64,000 nucleotides of DNA. Source: Hasllibacter sp. MH4015. GTDB taxonomy: Bacteria > Pseudomonadota > Alphaproteobacteria > Rhodobacterales > Rhodobacteraceae. The notes below the pieces were generated by a model. The model was not told the DNA's origin, searched no databases, and saw nothing but the letters and a program-made list of their open reading frames with translations. The stretch's first letter is position 1, and the number at the start of each line of letters is the position of its first letter. The translations under genes and the position numbers were made by a program. Positions 8,754 to 17,710 of the stretch are shown here, piece by piece. The stretch lies in the NCBI RefSeq assembly GCF_020177575.1, contig NZ_JAHTBK010000001.1, forward strand, positions 3,178,001 through 3,242,000. The letters run 5' to 3'.

Positions 8754-9655
8754 TGTTCATCGGACCAGAGGCCGAGGAGAAGCTGGATTGGATCGCCTTG
8801 AGCGATGCGATCGAGGCCGGTCACAAGATGCCAAGGGCCGAAATCGGCGACACCTTCCTCTACCGCGGCGACGACACGCTGTTGAGCCGGGGCGCCTGGA
8901 TCGACGGGCTGGGGCAATTGGTGAAGACCGCCACAATCTTTCCCGGCAATACGGAGCTTGGCAAACCGGCAATCAACGGCGGCGTATGCCTGTTCTCGGA
9001 TAAGGACGGCACACTTGAGGCGATCATCGACTTTCACCTCCTGACGAAGTGGAAAACGGCGGGCGACAGCCTTCTGGCGGCGCGCAAGCTGGCGCGACCA
9101 GATGCGCAGAACATTCTTCTGATCGGTGCGGGCAATGTCGCCCGCTCCCTGAGGGAGGCTTACGCCGCCGCTTTCCCGAACGCGCGCTACTCCATCTGGA
9201 ACCGTAGCCTTGTGAAAGCCGCGAAACTGGCCGGGGAGTTTTCGGACATGCACGTCGCCCGCGATCTGGAGGAGGCGGTGGCGGAGGCCGATATCATCGG
9301 CACCGGCACCATGACGACGCAGCCGATCCTGTCCGGCAAATGGCTTCGCCCCGGGCAGCACATCGACCTTGTCGGCGCGTACCGGCCCGACATGCGCGAA
9401 GCCGATGACGATTGCCTGCGCCGGTCGCGCGTCTTCGTGGACAGCCGGGCCACCACATTCGGCCATATCGGAGAGCTGAAGATCCCGCTGGAAGACGGGG
9501 TGTTTTTCGAATCCGACGTGGTGGCCGATTATTATGAGATGGAGTTGTTCGAGCGGCACTCCGACGATGAGATTACGCTCTGCAAGAATGGCGGCGGTGC
9601 ACATCTGGACCTTATGGTGGCGCGCTATATCCTCGACGCAGTGCGGGCGCGTTAG
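8750..9655 (+). CDS. Ornithine cyclodeaminase / mu-crystallin family protein
   Basis: A 301-residue member of the ornithine cyclodeaminase family, NAD(P)-dependent enzymes that deaminate or reduce imino acids. The Rossmann motif ILLIGAGNVARSLREAY is near residues 122-138, and ADIIGTGTMTTQPIL and GQHIDLVGAYRPDMRE are family signatures. The N-terminal substrate part includes KTATIFPGN. It may be an ornithine cyclodeaminase giving proline, or a ketimine reductase; the sequence alone does not decide. It overlaps the HAD gene start-to-stop (ATGATG). It ends tail-to-tail with the MFS gene with a 4-base overlap. Confidence 0.87.
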   Translation: MMFIGPEAEEKLDWIALSDAIEAGHKMPRAEIGDTFLYRGDDTLLSRGAWIDGLGQLVKTATIFPGNTELGKPAINGGVCLFSDKDGTLEAIIDFHLLTKWKTAGDSLLAARKLARPDAQNILLIGAGNVARSLREAYAAAFPNARYSIWNRSLVKAAKLAGEFSDMHVARDLEEAVAEADIIGTGTMTTQPILSGKWLRPGQHIDLVGAYRPDMREADDDCLRRSRVFVDSRATTFGHIGELKIPLEDGVFFESDVVADYYEMELFERHSDDEITLCKNGGGAHLDLMVARYILDAVRAR

Positions 9656-10899
9656 GCCGCGACCTGCGCGCGCTGTCGCAGGGGCACTTCCTTGATCGGT
9701 AGATGCACGATGGCGCTGAGCGCGCCCACCGCGACCCCGACCCACCAGACCACGGTGTAATTGCCATAGATGTCGTACATGAAGCCCCCCAGCCAGACAC
9801 CCACGAAGGACCCAAGCTGGTGGCTGAAAAACACGATACCGTACAGCGTCCCCATATAGCGCATGCCGTAGATGTAACCGACAAGGCCCGAGGTCAGGGG
9901 CACCGTCGCCAGCCAAAGCGAGCCCATCACGACCGAGAAGATGATGACCGAAAGCGGCGTGATCGGCAGCAGGATGAACACCGCCGCCGCGATGGTGCGC
10001 CCGACGTAGATCCATGCCAGCAGGTTCTTCTTGGAATAGGTCTTGCCCAAGTAGGATGCGTAAAGCGTGCCGCCAATATTGGCCAACCCGATCAATGCAA
10101 TCGCCAATGCGCCCAGGGCGGAGGTTGTCGTGACCCCCATCGTGTGCAGCACGCCACCCGGCGCAATCGGGCCGCAATATTCGGTGATGAAGGCAGGAAA
10201 ATGGGCGGTCACGAACGAAAGCTGATAGCCGCAGGAAAAGAACCCGATGAAGATCAGCGTGAAGGACGGGTCGCGGAACGCCTTGCCAAGGATCTGGCCC
10301 AAAGTCTCATCCAGCTCCGGCCCCTCCGGCTTCTCGGGCGCGCGCAGCAAAGGCAGGAAAATCATGGATGTGAAAATGATCCCCGCCATGATCAGGAACA
10401 CGGTCTGCCACGCGAATGCGCTCAGCATTGCCTCAACCACCGGCGGCCCCACGACCTGCCCTGCCGATCCTGCCGCCGTCACGATGCCAAGGGTCAGCGA
10501 CCGGTTTTCATCCGATGCGGCGCGCGCGACCATGGCGAGGATCACGCCGAAGCCGGTGCCCGCGATGCCGAAGCCCACAAGGACTTCCAGAAGCTGATGC
10601 TGTCCCGGCGTGATCGCGTAGGCCGACACGACAAGACCGATGACATAAAGCGCGACGCCTAGAACGATGGCCTTGCGGTCCCCGAATTTCTCGGCAATCG
10701 CGCCAAAGATCGGTTGGCCGATCCCCCAGGCGAGGTTCTGGATCGCGATGGCCATGGAGAACTCGGCCCGCAGCCAACCGAATTCATCGGCGATGGGGAT
10801 CTGGAACAGGCCGAAACTGGAGCGCACGGCAAAGCTGATGAGGATGATGGCGCAACCGCCGATCAGGACCGGCGTCACTAGGTTGTCTTTCCGGTCCAT
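9652..10899 (-). CDS. Major facilitator superfamily transporter
   Basis: A 415-residue membrane protein with twelve predicted helices. MFS features include the early SSFGLFQIPIADEFGW segment, a loop 2-3 motif GAIAEKFGDRKAIVLG, and the second-half repeat YASYLGKTYSKKNLLAWIY. The overall pattern resembles oxalate/monocarboxylate-type MFS members, but the substrate cannot be assigned. The start at 10897-10899 is the only sensible one. A perfect inverted repeat at 10955-10969, 56 bp upstream, is a candidate operator. It is convergent with the cyclodeaminase gene. Confidence 0.9.
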   Translation of the reverse strand: MDRKDNLVTPVLIGGCAIILISFAVRSSFGLFQIPIADEFGWLRAEFSMAIAIQNLAWGIGQPIFGAIAEKFGDRKAIVLGVALYVIGLVVSAYAITPGQHQLLEVLVGFGIAGTGFGVILAMVARAASDENRSLTLGIVTAAGSAGQVVGPPVVEAMLSAFAWQTVFLIMAGIIFTSMIFLPLLRAPEKPEGPELDETLGQILGKAFRDPSFTLIFIGFFSCGYQLSFVTAHFPAFITEYCGPIAPGGVLHTMGVTTTSALGALAIALIGLANIGGTLYASYLGKTYSKKNLLAWIYVGRTIAAAVFILLPITPLSVIIFSVVMGSLWLATVPLTSGLVGYIYGMRYMGTLYGIVFFSHQLGSFVGVWLGGFMYDIYGNYTVVWWVGVAVGALSAIVHLPIKEVPLRQRAQVAA

Positions 10900-10954
10900 C
10901 TCACCCTCGCGCTGCTTCGCCGTGAAGAATGTCCGAGCGTCGCGGGAGGGTCAA

Positions 10955-10969
10955 ATCAGAGGTTCTGAT
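10955..10969. promoter_or_regulatory. Perfect inverted repeat between MFS transporter and zapE
   Basis: ATCAGA-GGT-TCTGAT, a 6-bp perfect dyad with a 3-bp spacer in the 144-bp divergent gap, 56 bp ahead of the transporter start and 75 bp ahead of zapE. It suits a dimeric repressor, but no regulator is encoded next to it. Confidence 0.4.
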
Positions 10970-11043
10970 CCGACGCATAACGAGGGCTGAACCGGTGCAT
11001 TTTCCAGTGGCGGCACGGCGCGAAATCCCCTTACATCGCCCCG

Positions 11044-12135
11044 ATGTCCCAACACCTGACCGCCCTATACGACACCCGCGTTTCCGAAGGCCTTCTGCGT
11101 CCGGACCCGGAGCAGCGCGCGGTCATGGAGCAGTTGGAACGGGTGCGCGAAAAGCTAGAAGCGCCGGACCGCACAGGATTTCTGGCACGATTCCGCAAGG
11201 CGGAGCCGACCGGCAAACTGGGCCTGTACCTGTGGGGCGGGGTCGGGCGCGGCAAATCCATGTTGATGGACATGTTTTTCCAACACACCTCGATCCCCGG
11301 CAAGCGGCGCGTGCATTTCCACGCCTTCATGCAGGAGGTTCAGGCCGCCCTGCACGAGGCGCGCAAAACCGGCGTGGACGATGCGATCAAACCGGTGGCC
11401 GAAAGTATCGCCCGCGATCTGAAACTGCTGTGTTTCGACGAGATGCAGATCACCGACATCGCCGACGCCATGATCGTGGGTCGCCTGTTCGAGCGTCTGT
11501 TCGAGGCGGGCGTGACGGTGGTCACGACGTCGAACCGCCATCCCCGCGACCTCTACAAGGACGGGCTGAACAGGCAGCTTTTCCTGCCCTTCATCGCATT
11601 GCTGGAGGAGCGGCTGGAGGTCCTTCAGCTCGACGCGATGACCGATTACCGGCAGGACAGGCTGGCGGGAGAACAGGTCTGGTTCACCCCCGCCGACGCC
11701 AGCGCGAAACGCGCCATCGACCTGATCTGGCGCGACCTGACCGGCGGCAAGGAAGAGGTTCTGACGCTAGAGGTGAAGGGCCGTGACGTGGTGATCCCGC
11801 GCTTCTGGGCCGGGCAGGCGCGGGTTCCGTTCGAGACGCTGTGCGGCCAACCCCTTGGCCCGGCGGATTACCTGGCCCTTGTCGGTGCGGTGAAGCTGCT
11901 TGTGCTGGAGGATATTCCGCGGATGAATCGCGACCGCGCCAACGAGGCGAAACGGTTTGTGACCCTGATCGACACGCTCTACGAAGGGCACGTCCGCCTT
12001 GTCGCCAGCGCCGAGGCCGCGCCAGAGGCGCTTTACACCGAGGGCACGGGCGCGTTCGAGTTCGAGCGGACGGCCAGCCGATTGCGAGAGATGCAGGGGG
12101 CGGATTGGGCCGCCTCCACCGACGAGCAAAGCTGA
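11044..12135 (+). CDS. zapE: Cell division protein ZapE (AFG1-like ATPase)
   Basis: A 363-residue P-loop ATPase of the AFG1/ZapE family. In E. coli ZapE associates with the Z-ring during late division and under stress. Walker A is GGVGRGKSML at about 65-74, preceded by GLYLWGG. HFHAFMQEVQ, LLCFDEMQITDIADAM (Walker B) and VTTSNRHPRDLYKDGLNRQLFLPFI are strong family signatures. YLALVGAVKLLVLEDIPRM and RFVTLIDTLYEGHVRLVASAEA lie in the C-terminal half. Length is normal. The gene stands alone, 24 bp after a short palindromic region and divergent from the MFS gene. Confidence 0.94.
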   Translation: MSQHLTALYDTRVSEGLLRPDPEQRAVMEQLERVREKLEAPDRTGFLARFRKAEPTGKLGLYLWGGVGRGKSMLMDMFFQHTSIPGKRRVHFHAFMQEVQAALHEARKTGVDDAIKPVAESIARDLKLLCFDEMQITDIADAMIVGRLFERLFEAGVTVVTTSNRHPRDLYKDGLNRQLFLPFIALLEERLEVLQLDAMTDYRQDRLAGEQVWFTPADASAKRAIDLIWRDLTGGKEEVLTLEVKGRDVVIPRFWAGQARVPFETLCGQPLGPADYLALVGAVKLLVLEDIPRMNRDRANEAKRFVTLIDTLYEGHVRLVASAEAAPEALYTEGTGAFEFERTASRLREMQGADWAASTDEQS

Positions 12136-12180
12136 CCGCGCCCACCTGTCACGCAAATGCGCGTGCGCTACGTCTTCCGC

Positions 12181-12708
12181 ATGACCGACTTACCACCTAT
12201 CGCCCTTTCCGTGCGCCAACCTTCTGCCTGGGCGATCATCCATGGCGGGAAGGAGGTGGAGAACCGATCCCTCGGGTCTATCCGTGCGGGCCGTATGGAG
12301 CCGGGTCGAATCGCGATCCATGCCGCAATCGGGATGAAGCAGGACGAATACGCATATCTTGTCTGGCGGTGGGCGAAGGATGGGGTCGCCACGCCGCGCC
12401 CCGACCTGCTGCCCCGCCGCGCGATCATAGGCTCGGTGGAGGTGGTGGAGATCATCACCGAAAGCGACAGCCCCTGGTTCGGAGGAGAGGCCGGTCTTCT
12501 CTTGCGCGACCCGGTGCCCTGCGATCCGATCCCGGCGGCAGGTGCGCTTGGGTATTTCGAGTGGCGGCAGGGCAGCGCCATTGCCGATCCCTTGCCATGG
12601 ATGCGCGACTGGGGCGCGGCTGAGGGCGGAATGTTCGACGATCTGCCGGTTCAGTTCCGAGAAACACCGGTGAAACCCTTCGGCACAGGCAAAGGTCGCA
12701 AGACATAG
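12181..12708 (+). CDS. ASCH-domain protein
   Basis: A 175-residue protein starting MTDLPPIALSVRQPSAWAII. The opening motif A-L-S-V-R-Q-P-x-A-x-x-I-x-x-G-x-K-x-x-E-x-R marks the ASCH domain, a PUA-like beta-barrel thought to bind RNA. RIAIHAAIGM and RRAIIGSVEVVEII continue the barrel. An in-frame ATG 24 bases upstream exists, but the one at 12181 begins the conserved domain with normal spacing. The function is not known; RNA binding is inferred from the fold. It lies 45 bp after zapE and is convergent with the CAT-like gene. Confidence 0.85.
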   Translation: MTDLPPIALSVRQPSAWAIIHGGKEVENRSLGSIRAGRMEPGRIAIHAAIGMKQDEYAYLVWRWAKDGVATPRPDLLPRRAIIGSVEVVEIITESDSPWFGGEAGLLLRDPVPCDPIPAAGALGYFEWRQGSAIADPLPWMRDWGAAEGGMFDDLPVQFRETPVKPFGTGKGRKT

Positions 12709-12724
12709 CGTCCGTAGACCACGC

Positions 12725-13351
12725 CTAGAGCGTGTTGATCGCCCCCTGAACGGCGGCGAAATAGGCCCCGACATGGGCCCCGTCGGCAAGCGCGTGGTGA
12801 ACCTCCAACGTCATTGGCATGGAAAACCGCGCGCCGACCTGCGTGATCTTCCCCCATCCGACGCGGGGAATACAATCCTCCGGCCCCGGCATCGCGTTGC
12901 TGAGCGACGTGTAATCAAGCCATGGCATGCACGACAGATAGGCCAGATCATCGCGCTCCCCGGAATTCGCGGCGAGGTCCGTTTTCTGCGCCGCCTCGTC
13001 AATCAGCGCCTTCGTCCGGGCATCGAACGTGGCGAAATCCGCGTGAAACGGCACGTAGGCATAGTTGAAACTGCCCGCCTTGGTCGGCACCGTCATCGAC
13101 AGCTCCACCGCGTCATGGCGCACCACCCGATCGCCCCGAAACCGCATCAGCAATTCCGGCACCGCGTGAATCCCCGCGCCGATGGCGTAAAGGCTCGCCC
13201 GATAGGGGGAGGTCCCGGCAGGCTTGTGCCGCAGCATGAGGTCCGTCACGTCGATCCGCGACGTCACCGCGAAATGGGGACGCGTGTACGTGCGGAAGAA
13301 TTGGAACTGCGCCGCGCGGGGCCAGGTGGCGAGATCGACGGGATGTTCCAA
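12725..13351 (-). CDS. Chloramphenicol acetyltransferase (type A)-like protein
   Basis: A 208-residue CoA-dependent acyltransferase of the type A chloramphenicol acetyltransferase fold. The catalytic motif HHALADG (His in HHxxxDG) is at the expected C-terminal position. The FFRTYTRPHFAVTSRIDVT start and YAYVPFHADFATF segment also match CAT. Chromosomal CAT-like proteins often have no resistance role, so the true substrate is uncertain. It starts one base after the stop of the upstream secreted-protein gene at 13353, so the two are co-transcribed. GC content looks like the surroundings, with no sign of recent transfer. Confidence 0.85.
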   Translation of the reverse strand: MEHPVDLATWPRAAQFQFFRTYTRPHFAVTSRIDVTDLMLRHKPAGTSPYRASLYAIGAGIHAVPELLMRFRGDRVVRHDAVELSMTVPTKAGSFNYAYVPFHADFATFDARTKALIDEAAQKTDLAANSGERDDLAYLSCMPWLDYTSLSNAMPGPEDCIPRVGWGKITQVGARFSMPMTLEVHHALADGAHVGAYFAAVQGAINTL

Positions 13352-13352
13352 G

Positions 13353-13868
13353 TCAGCTCACCGGTACCGTCGTTTCGCAGATCAGCCGCACATCCATGGG
13401 CTGCGCGAAAAGCGGCGTATTGGGGTCGATCGAACTGTCCTCGACCCAGACATTGTCGACGCATACATCCTGCGCGTAATTCCCGCCGTTCCAGCCAAAG
13501 CCGCCCTCCGCCCCGCAATTGTTCACCCGCCCGTTCGCATTCCATTCCTGGTAGCTGTTCGCGGATCGGATGCCGCCCGTGGGAAACTGCAAATTCGTCG
13601 TATCGAACCGCAACAGCCACGACGTCTCCGGCGTCAGTTGATCAAGGCTCCAGGACCCGATGGCCACACCGTCGAGAAATCCGATGATCTGGAAATCGGT
13701 GACGTCGGCCTCGGTGATCAGGCCCGTATCCAGCAACGCATCGGGAAACGTGATCTGCCCTTCCATCGTGTAGCCGTTCGCGCCGACCCAGCAGAACTGG
13801 AATTGCGCGGCGTGGACGGGGTACGTGGCAAGCAGAGCCGCAAGGGCGGCGGGGATCAGGCGTGTCAT
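13353..13868 (-). CDS. Secreted hypothetical protein
   Basis: A 171-residue protein with a signal peptide ending in PVHAA. The mature part is rich in Trp, Gly and Asn with several cysteines (FQFCWVG, NNCGAEGGFGWNGG, DVCVDNVW, LICETTVP), which suggests a disulfide-bonded beta-rich periplasmic or extracellular protein. I do not recognise a family. It sits directly upstream of, and one base from, the CAT-like gene. Confidence 0.7.
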   Translation of the reverse strand: MTRLIPAALAALLATYPVHAAQFQFCWVGANGYTMEGQITFPDALLDTGLITEADVTDFQIIGFLDGVAIGSWSLDQLTPETSWLLRFDTTNLQFPTGGIRSANSYQEWNANGRVNNCGAEGGFGWNGGNYAQDVCVDNVWVEDSSIDPNTPLFAQPMDVRLICETTVPVS

Positions 13869-13927
13869 GGGCGCAAATTGGAGTCTGCGCCGCGTGGGGT
13901 CAACCGGCGGATATCATGCCGTCGCCT

Positions 13928-15196
13928 TCACCCGTTGGTCTTGAGGATTTCGCCCGCAAGATAGAGGGAACCGCAGATCAGGACGCGCGCATTCGGGTCT
14001 GTTTCCGTGATGCGGGCCAAAGCCGTTTCCACGTCCAGCGCCGTTGTCGCGGACATCCCGACGGCACGCGCCGCCCTTGCCGTAGCCTCCGCCGCCAGGG
14101 TCGCGGCCTGACCGGGGATGGAAACGGCGATCAATTGCGTGGCATGGGGCGCCAGCGGCGCCATGTAGCCCGCGACGTCCTTGGTGTTGAGCATCCCGCA
14201 GATCATGTGGGTGGGACGATCTGGCAAGATACCCAGCGTCGCAGAAATCGCGCGGGCGGCATGGGGGTTGTGGCCCCCGTCCAGCCAGATTTCCGCCCCG
14301 GGATTTGCTTGGGTCAGCGGACCGTGGCGCAGGCGCTGCATCCGCGCGGGCCAAGTGGCGTTCGTCATCGCGGCGTCAGGGTCGCCGCGTCCCAAGGCCC
14401 GCAGGGCGGCGATGGCGATGCCCGCATTCTGGATCTGGTGCGGCCCGGCAAGGGCAGGCAGGGGCAGGTCCAGAAGCCCAGTCTCGTCCTGAAAGATCAG
14501 CCGTTCGCGTTCCGTCGTGACGTGCCAGTGCTGTCCATAGGCGAGGATCGGCGCGGACAAGCCACTGGCGCGGCGCTCGATCACCTCCAGCGCGGCGTCC
14601 TTCTGCGGACCGATGACGACCGGCACGCGCGGCTTGATGATCCCCGCCTTTTCACCCGCTATCGCCTCAATCGTATCGCCAAGGAACTGTTGATGGTCCA
14701 GATCGACGGGTGTGATCACACACAGGGCGGGCGCATCTATGACATTCGTTGCATCCAACCGTCCGCCGAGGCCGACCTCCAATAGCGTGTAGTCCGCGGG
14801 CACCTCGGAAAACGCCTGGAACGCCGCGGCGGTCGTAATCTCGAAATAGGTGATCGGATCTGGGCCGTTGGCCCGCAGGCACGTGTCTAACGTGCGCGAT
14901 AGAGCCTGTTCGTCAATCAACTGACCGGCCACACGGATGCGCTCGTGGAACCGCGCCAGATGGGGGGATGTATAGGCGTGAACCGACAGGCCCGCCCCCT
15001 CCAGCCCCGCCCGGATCATGGCAAGGGTCGACCCTTTGCCGTTCGTTCCGGCGATATGGATAACGGGTGGGATGCGCGTTTCGGGATGATCCAATGCCGC
15101 GAGGACGCGCCACATGCGGTCCAGCGTGAGGTCGATGACCTTTGGGTGCAGGGTCATCAACCGTTCCAGCAGCGCGTCGGACGTGGCTTGGGTCAT
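13928..15196 (-). CDS. folC: Bifunctional folylpolyglutamate synthase / dihydrofolate synthase
   Basis: A 422-residue Mur-ligase-like enzyme that adds glutamate to dihydropteroate and to folates. The P-loop IHIAGTNGKGST is at residues 47-57. SPHLARFHERIRV, the Omega-loop residues, and the FEITTAAAFQAF and LLEVGLGGRLDATNVI motifs follow. The C-terminal domain has WLDGGHNPHAARAI and ICGMLNTKD. Length is normal for FolC. It follows accD by 67 bp on the same strand, the usual alphaproteobacterial order. Confidence 0.95.
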   Translation of the reverse strand: MTQATSDALLERLMTLHPKVIDLTLDRMWRVLAALDHPETRIPPVIHIAGTNGKGSTLAMIRAGLEGAGLSVHAYTSPHLARFHERIRVAGQLIDEQALSRTLDTCLRANGPDPITYFEITTAAAFQAFSEVPADYTLLEVGLGGRLDATNVIDAPALCVITPVDLDHQQFLGDTIEAIAGEKAGIIKPRVPVVIGPQKDAALEVIERRASGLSAPILAYGQHWHVTTERERLIFQDETGLLDLPLPALAGPHQIQNAGIAIAALRALGRGDPDAAMTNATWPARMQRLRHGPLTQANPGAEIWLDGGHNPHAARAISATLGILPDRPTHMICGMLNTKDVAGYMAPLAPHATQLIAVSIPGQAATLAAEATARAARAVGMSATTALDVETALARITETDPNARVLICGSLYLAGEILKTNG

Positions 15197-15263
15197 CGGA
15201 GCGGTCCTTCGCGGGGACGGGCCTGCAAGGCCGCGGACTTCTGTGGATCAGACGATACAGCGG

Positions 15264-16250
15264 TCAGGCACGATCCGGCTTGGCATCTGACGTCCCGGCA
15301 TCCGCCGTCGTCGGAGCACCCGGTGTCTCCACGCCCGCAGCAGCGTCCGCCTGGTTGTCTTCCACGGCATCGGGCGCGGGCAGATCGCCCTTCACCGGCG
15401 GCGGCATCCCCATGAGCATCCGCGTGATAGTGACAAGCTCATCCTTCATCTCCCCACGCGGGGTGACGCGATCCAGCATGCCGTGATCCAGAAGGTATTC
15501 GGCGCGCTGGAACCCATCGGGCAGCTTTTCGCGGATCGTCTGCTCGATCACGCGGGGACCGGCGAAGCAGATCAGGGCATTCGGCTCGGCGATATGGACA
15601 TCGCCAAGCATCGCATAGGACGCAGTGACGCCGCCCGTCGTGGGATGCGTCAGCACGACGATGTAGGGCAGGTTGGCCTCTTTCAGCATCTGGACCGCAA
15701 CCGTCGTGCGCGGCATCTGCATCAGGCTCAGGATGCCTTCCTGCATACGCGCGCCGCCTGCGGCAGAGAAGAGGATCAGGGGCCGCTTGAGCTGCACCGC
15801 GCGCTCGGCCGCCGCGATGATCGCGTTGCCCACGAACATGCCCATCGACCCGCCCATGAAGCTGAAATCCTGCGCCGCCGCCACGATCGGCGTGCGCCCG
15901 ATCTCGCCCTCGGCGACCAGCATCGCCTCGGCTTCACCGGTTTGGGAGCGGGCGGCTTTCATACGGTCGGGATACCGTTTCTGGTCCCGGAATTTCAGCG
16001 GATCGGCAAGCGGCTCTGGCACCGTGATCTCGGTGAAGATGCCGTTATCGAACAACGCCGTGAACCGATCGCGCGGCGTAATCGCCATGTGGTGCCCGCA
16101 ATTGGTGCAAACGTTCAGGTTTTCGCTGAGCTCGCGGTGGAACAGCATCGTTCCGCATTCGTCGCACTTGGACCACAGGTTCTCGGGCGTCTCGCGGCGC
16201 GAGAAGATCGAGTTGATCCGGGGGCGGACGTAGTTGGTGATCCAGTTCAT
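15264..16250 (-). CDS. accD: Acetyl-CoA carboxylase carboxyltransferase subunit beta
   Basis: A 328-residue subunit of the carboxyltransferase that, with AccA, transfers CO2 from biotin to acetyl-CoA, forming malonyl-CoA for fatty acid synthesis. The four-cysteine zinc ribbon is C29, C32, C48 and C51 (SKCDECG and NVCTNCGHH). The crotonase-fold core follows: [16 protein letters not shown] and [19 protein letters not shown]. The start [12 protein letters not shown] is typical for the family, although the frame is open further upstream. The last about 40 residues form an Ala/Pro/Asp-rich tail not needed for the fold. It heads the accD-folC unit. Confidence 0.96.
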   Translation of the reverse strand: MNWITNYVRPRINSIFSRRETPENLWSKCDECGTMLFHRELSENLNVCTNCGHHMAITPRDRFTALFDNGIFTEITVPEPLADPLKFRDQKRYPDRMKAARSQTGEAEAMLVAEGEIGRTPIVAAAQDFSFMGGSMGMFVGNAIIAAAERAVQLKRPLILFSAAGGARMQEGILSLMQMPRTTVAVQMLKEANLPYIVVLTHPTTGGVTASYAMLGDVHIAEPNALICFAGPRVIEQTIREKLPDGFQRAEYLLDHGMLDRVTPRGEMKDELVTITRMLMGMPPPVKGDLPAPDAVEDNQADAAAGVETPGAPTTADAGTSDAKPDRA

Positions 16251-16336
16251 AGGCGCCTCGGCCACAGGGTGTAAGCTACACGCCCAGATATTGCCTGCCG
16301 CGGGGAATTGCAATTCGCGCTCTTTCGGGTCAATAA

Positions 16337-16348
16337 ATGTATATACAT
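16337..16348. promoter_or_regulatory. Palindromic operator upstream of oxidoreductase-MarR operon
   Basis: ATGTATATACAT, a perfect 12-bp palindrome, 22 bp before the oxidoreductase start. MarR proteins bind AT-rich palindromes of this kind, and a MarR gene is the second gene of the operon, so autoregulation is a natural reading. Position close to the start codon would block transcription. Confidence 0.6.
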
Positions 16349-16370
16349 GATTCGTGAGGGGGAATGGGCA

Positions 16371-17342
16371 ATGAAGGTTCTTGTGGTCGGGGCGACCGGA
16401 CATGTCGGCAGCCAAGCGGCGCAGTTCGCGCAAGAGGCGGGCCACACCGTCCGCGCGATGGTCCGCCGGGAAGGGACGACCTTCGACGCCCCCGGCATCG
16501 AGCCGGTCTTGGGTGATCTCGCAGATCGGGAGAGCCTACGCCGGGCGTTGCACGGCATTGAGGTGGTGGTGGCCACCGCCAACGCGATCATCCCCCAGGG
16601 CCGCACGCAGAGCATCCCGCAGATGGCAAGAGACGGCTACGGCGCCCTGATCGAAGAGGCGGAAGCGGCGGGCGTTCGGCACTTCATCCTGGCCTCGGTT
16701 CCCGCCCATCCGTTGGAACGCGCAGTCCCTGAGCTGGCCGCGAAACGCACCATCGAGGCGCTGCTGATGCGAAGCCGATTGGCCTATACGATCCTGCGTA
16801 ATCCGGCGTTCACGGATGTCTGGTTGGTCATGGCCGGGGCCGGGCAAGCGGCAGGCCGCAACCCATTCGCGACCACGGGGCGCAGTTTCGGGTTCGTGCG
16901 CCTCTGGCAGGCGCTGACGGGAAACCTTGTGCAGCGCAGGGGTGTGATGCTCGCCCCCGGCGGCGCAGGCCATGGCGCACCCTTCATCACGACGCAAGAT
17001 GTGGCGCGGATGCTGGTGGGTGTGATCGGCAAGCAGAAGGCGTTCAACCGGGTGATCGAAGCCGGTGGCCCGGAATGGCTGACATGGCGCGACGTGGCTG
17101 ATCTGCTCTCGCGGAAAACCGGGCGTCGGGTGCGGATTGTCGCGATGCCAAGCTGGCTTGCGGCCACCGCGCAGCTGCTGGTGCGTCCGTTTTCAGCCCC
17201 TGCCGGGAACGTCCTTGGCCTCGTGCGCTTTGTCGCCACCCATCAACCCCGCTGGGACGCACCAACCATGGTGGAAGAATTCGACCTTCCCCCGCAGGTG
17301 ACCGTCGCGCAATATCTCGATACCCATTGGAGCGAGACGTGA
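16371..17342 (+). CDS. NAD(P)H-binding NmrA/atypical SDR family protein
   Basis: A 323-residue Rossmann-fold protein. [19 protein letters not shown] contains the N-terminal nucleotide-binding GATGHVG (residues 8-14), and [20 protein letters not shown] is the NmrA/HSCARG-like second strand. No SDR Tyr-x-x-x-Lys is evident, as in atypical SDRs that act as quinone or redox sensors or flavin-associated reductases. The C-terminal half resembles NmrA-type proteins used with DUF2867-like tails. The ATG at 16371 has GAGGGGGA ahead of it. The gene overlaps the following MarR gene by GTGA and lies just after the 12-bp palindrome. Confidence 0.82.
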   Translation: MKVLVVGATGHVGSQAAQFAQEAGHTVRAMVRREGTTFDAPGIEPVLGDLADRESLRRALHGIEVVVATANAIIPQGRTQSIPQMARDGYGALIEEAEAAGVRHFILASVPAHPLERAVPELAAKRTIEALLMRSRLAYTILRNPAFTDVWLVMAGAGQAAGRNPFATTGRSFGFVRLWQALTGNLVQRRGVMLAPGGAGHGAPFITTQDVARMLVGVIGKQKAFNRVIEAGGPEWLTWRDVADLLSRKTGRRVRIVAMPSWLAATAQLLVRPFSAPAGNVLGLVRFVATHQPRWDAPTMVEEFDLPPQVTVAQYLDTHWSET

Positions 17343-17710
17343 GCGAGCTGAACGACATCGTGGCAGAGGTGGCCACCTCCTGCCGCGCCACCCATGCGCG
17401 GATGCAAGCGCGCCGATTAAGCCGGACATATGACGCGGCCCTCGCGAAACATGGCATCCGCTCCACCGAGTTCGCAGTGCTGGTGGCGGTGGGTCGGCTG
17501 GAGAACGGACGCATGGGGGACGTGGCCGGGCTGCTTGAACTGGAGCAATCCTCCCTCAGCAGGGCGGCGGCGTCGCTGCATCGCAAGGGACTGATCGACA
17601 TCGCGGTCATCGGACATCGCACCCGCCATCTGTCGCTGTCGGAAGCGGGCGCGAACCTGATCGTGGCGGCCTATCCGGATTGGGCGGACGCGCAGGCTAC
17701 CACCGCTTGA
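17339..17710 (+). CDS. MarR-family transcriptional regulator
   Basis: A 123-residue winged-helix regulator. The DNA-binding core is MGDVAGLLELEQSSLSRAAASLHRKGLIDI (about 62-91), with the wing GHRTRHLSLSEAG. A TTG further upstream is open, but the GTG at 17339 overlaps the stop codon of the oxidoreductase gene (GTGA) and gives the canonical length. It probably represses its own operon by binding the 16337-16348 palindrome. Two sites of possible redox or ligand sensing are not visible; there is one cysteine near the N-terminus (TSCRAT). It is convergent with the CPBP gene, overlapping by 14 bp. Confidence 0.88.
   Translation: MSELNDIVAEVATSCRATHARMQARRLSRTYDAALAKHGIRSTEFAVLVAVGRLENGRMGDVAGLLELEQSSLSRAAASLHRKGLIDIAVIGHRTRHLSLSEAGANLIVAAYPDWADAQATTA

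Noticed and set aside
12725-13351. CAT-like gene as an acquired resistance gene
   Set aside because: It has no flanking mobile element, its base composition matches its neighbours, and it is co-transcribed with an unrelated secreted-protein gene.
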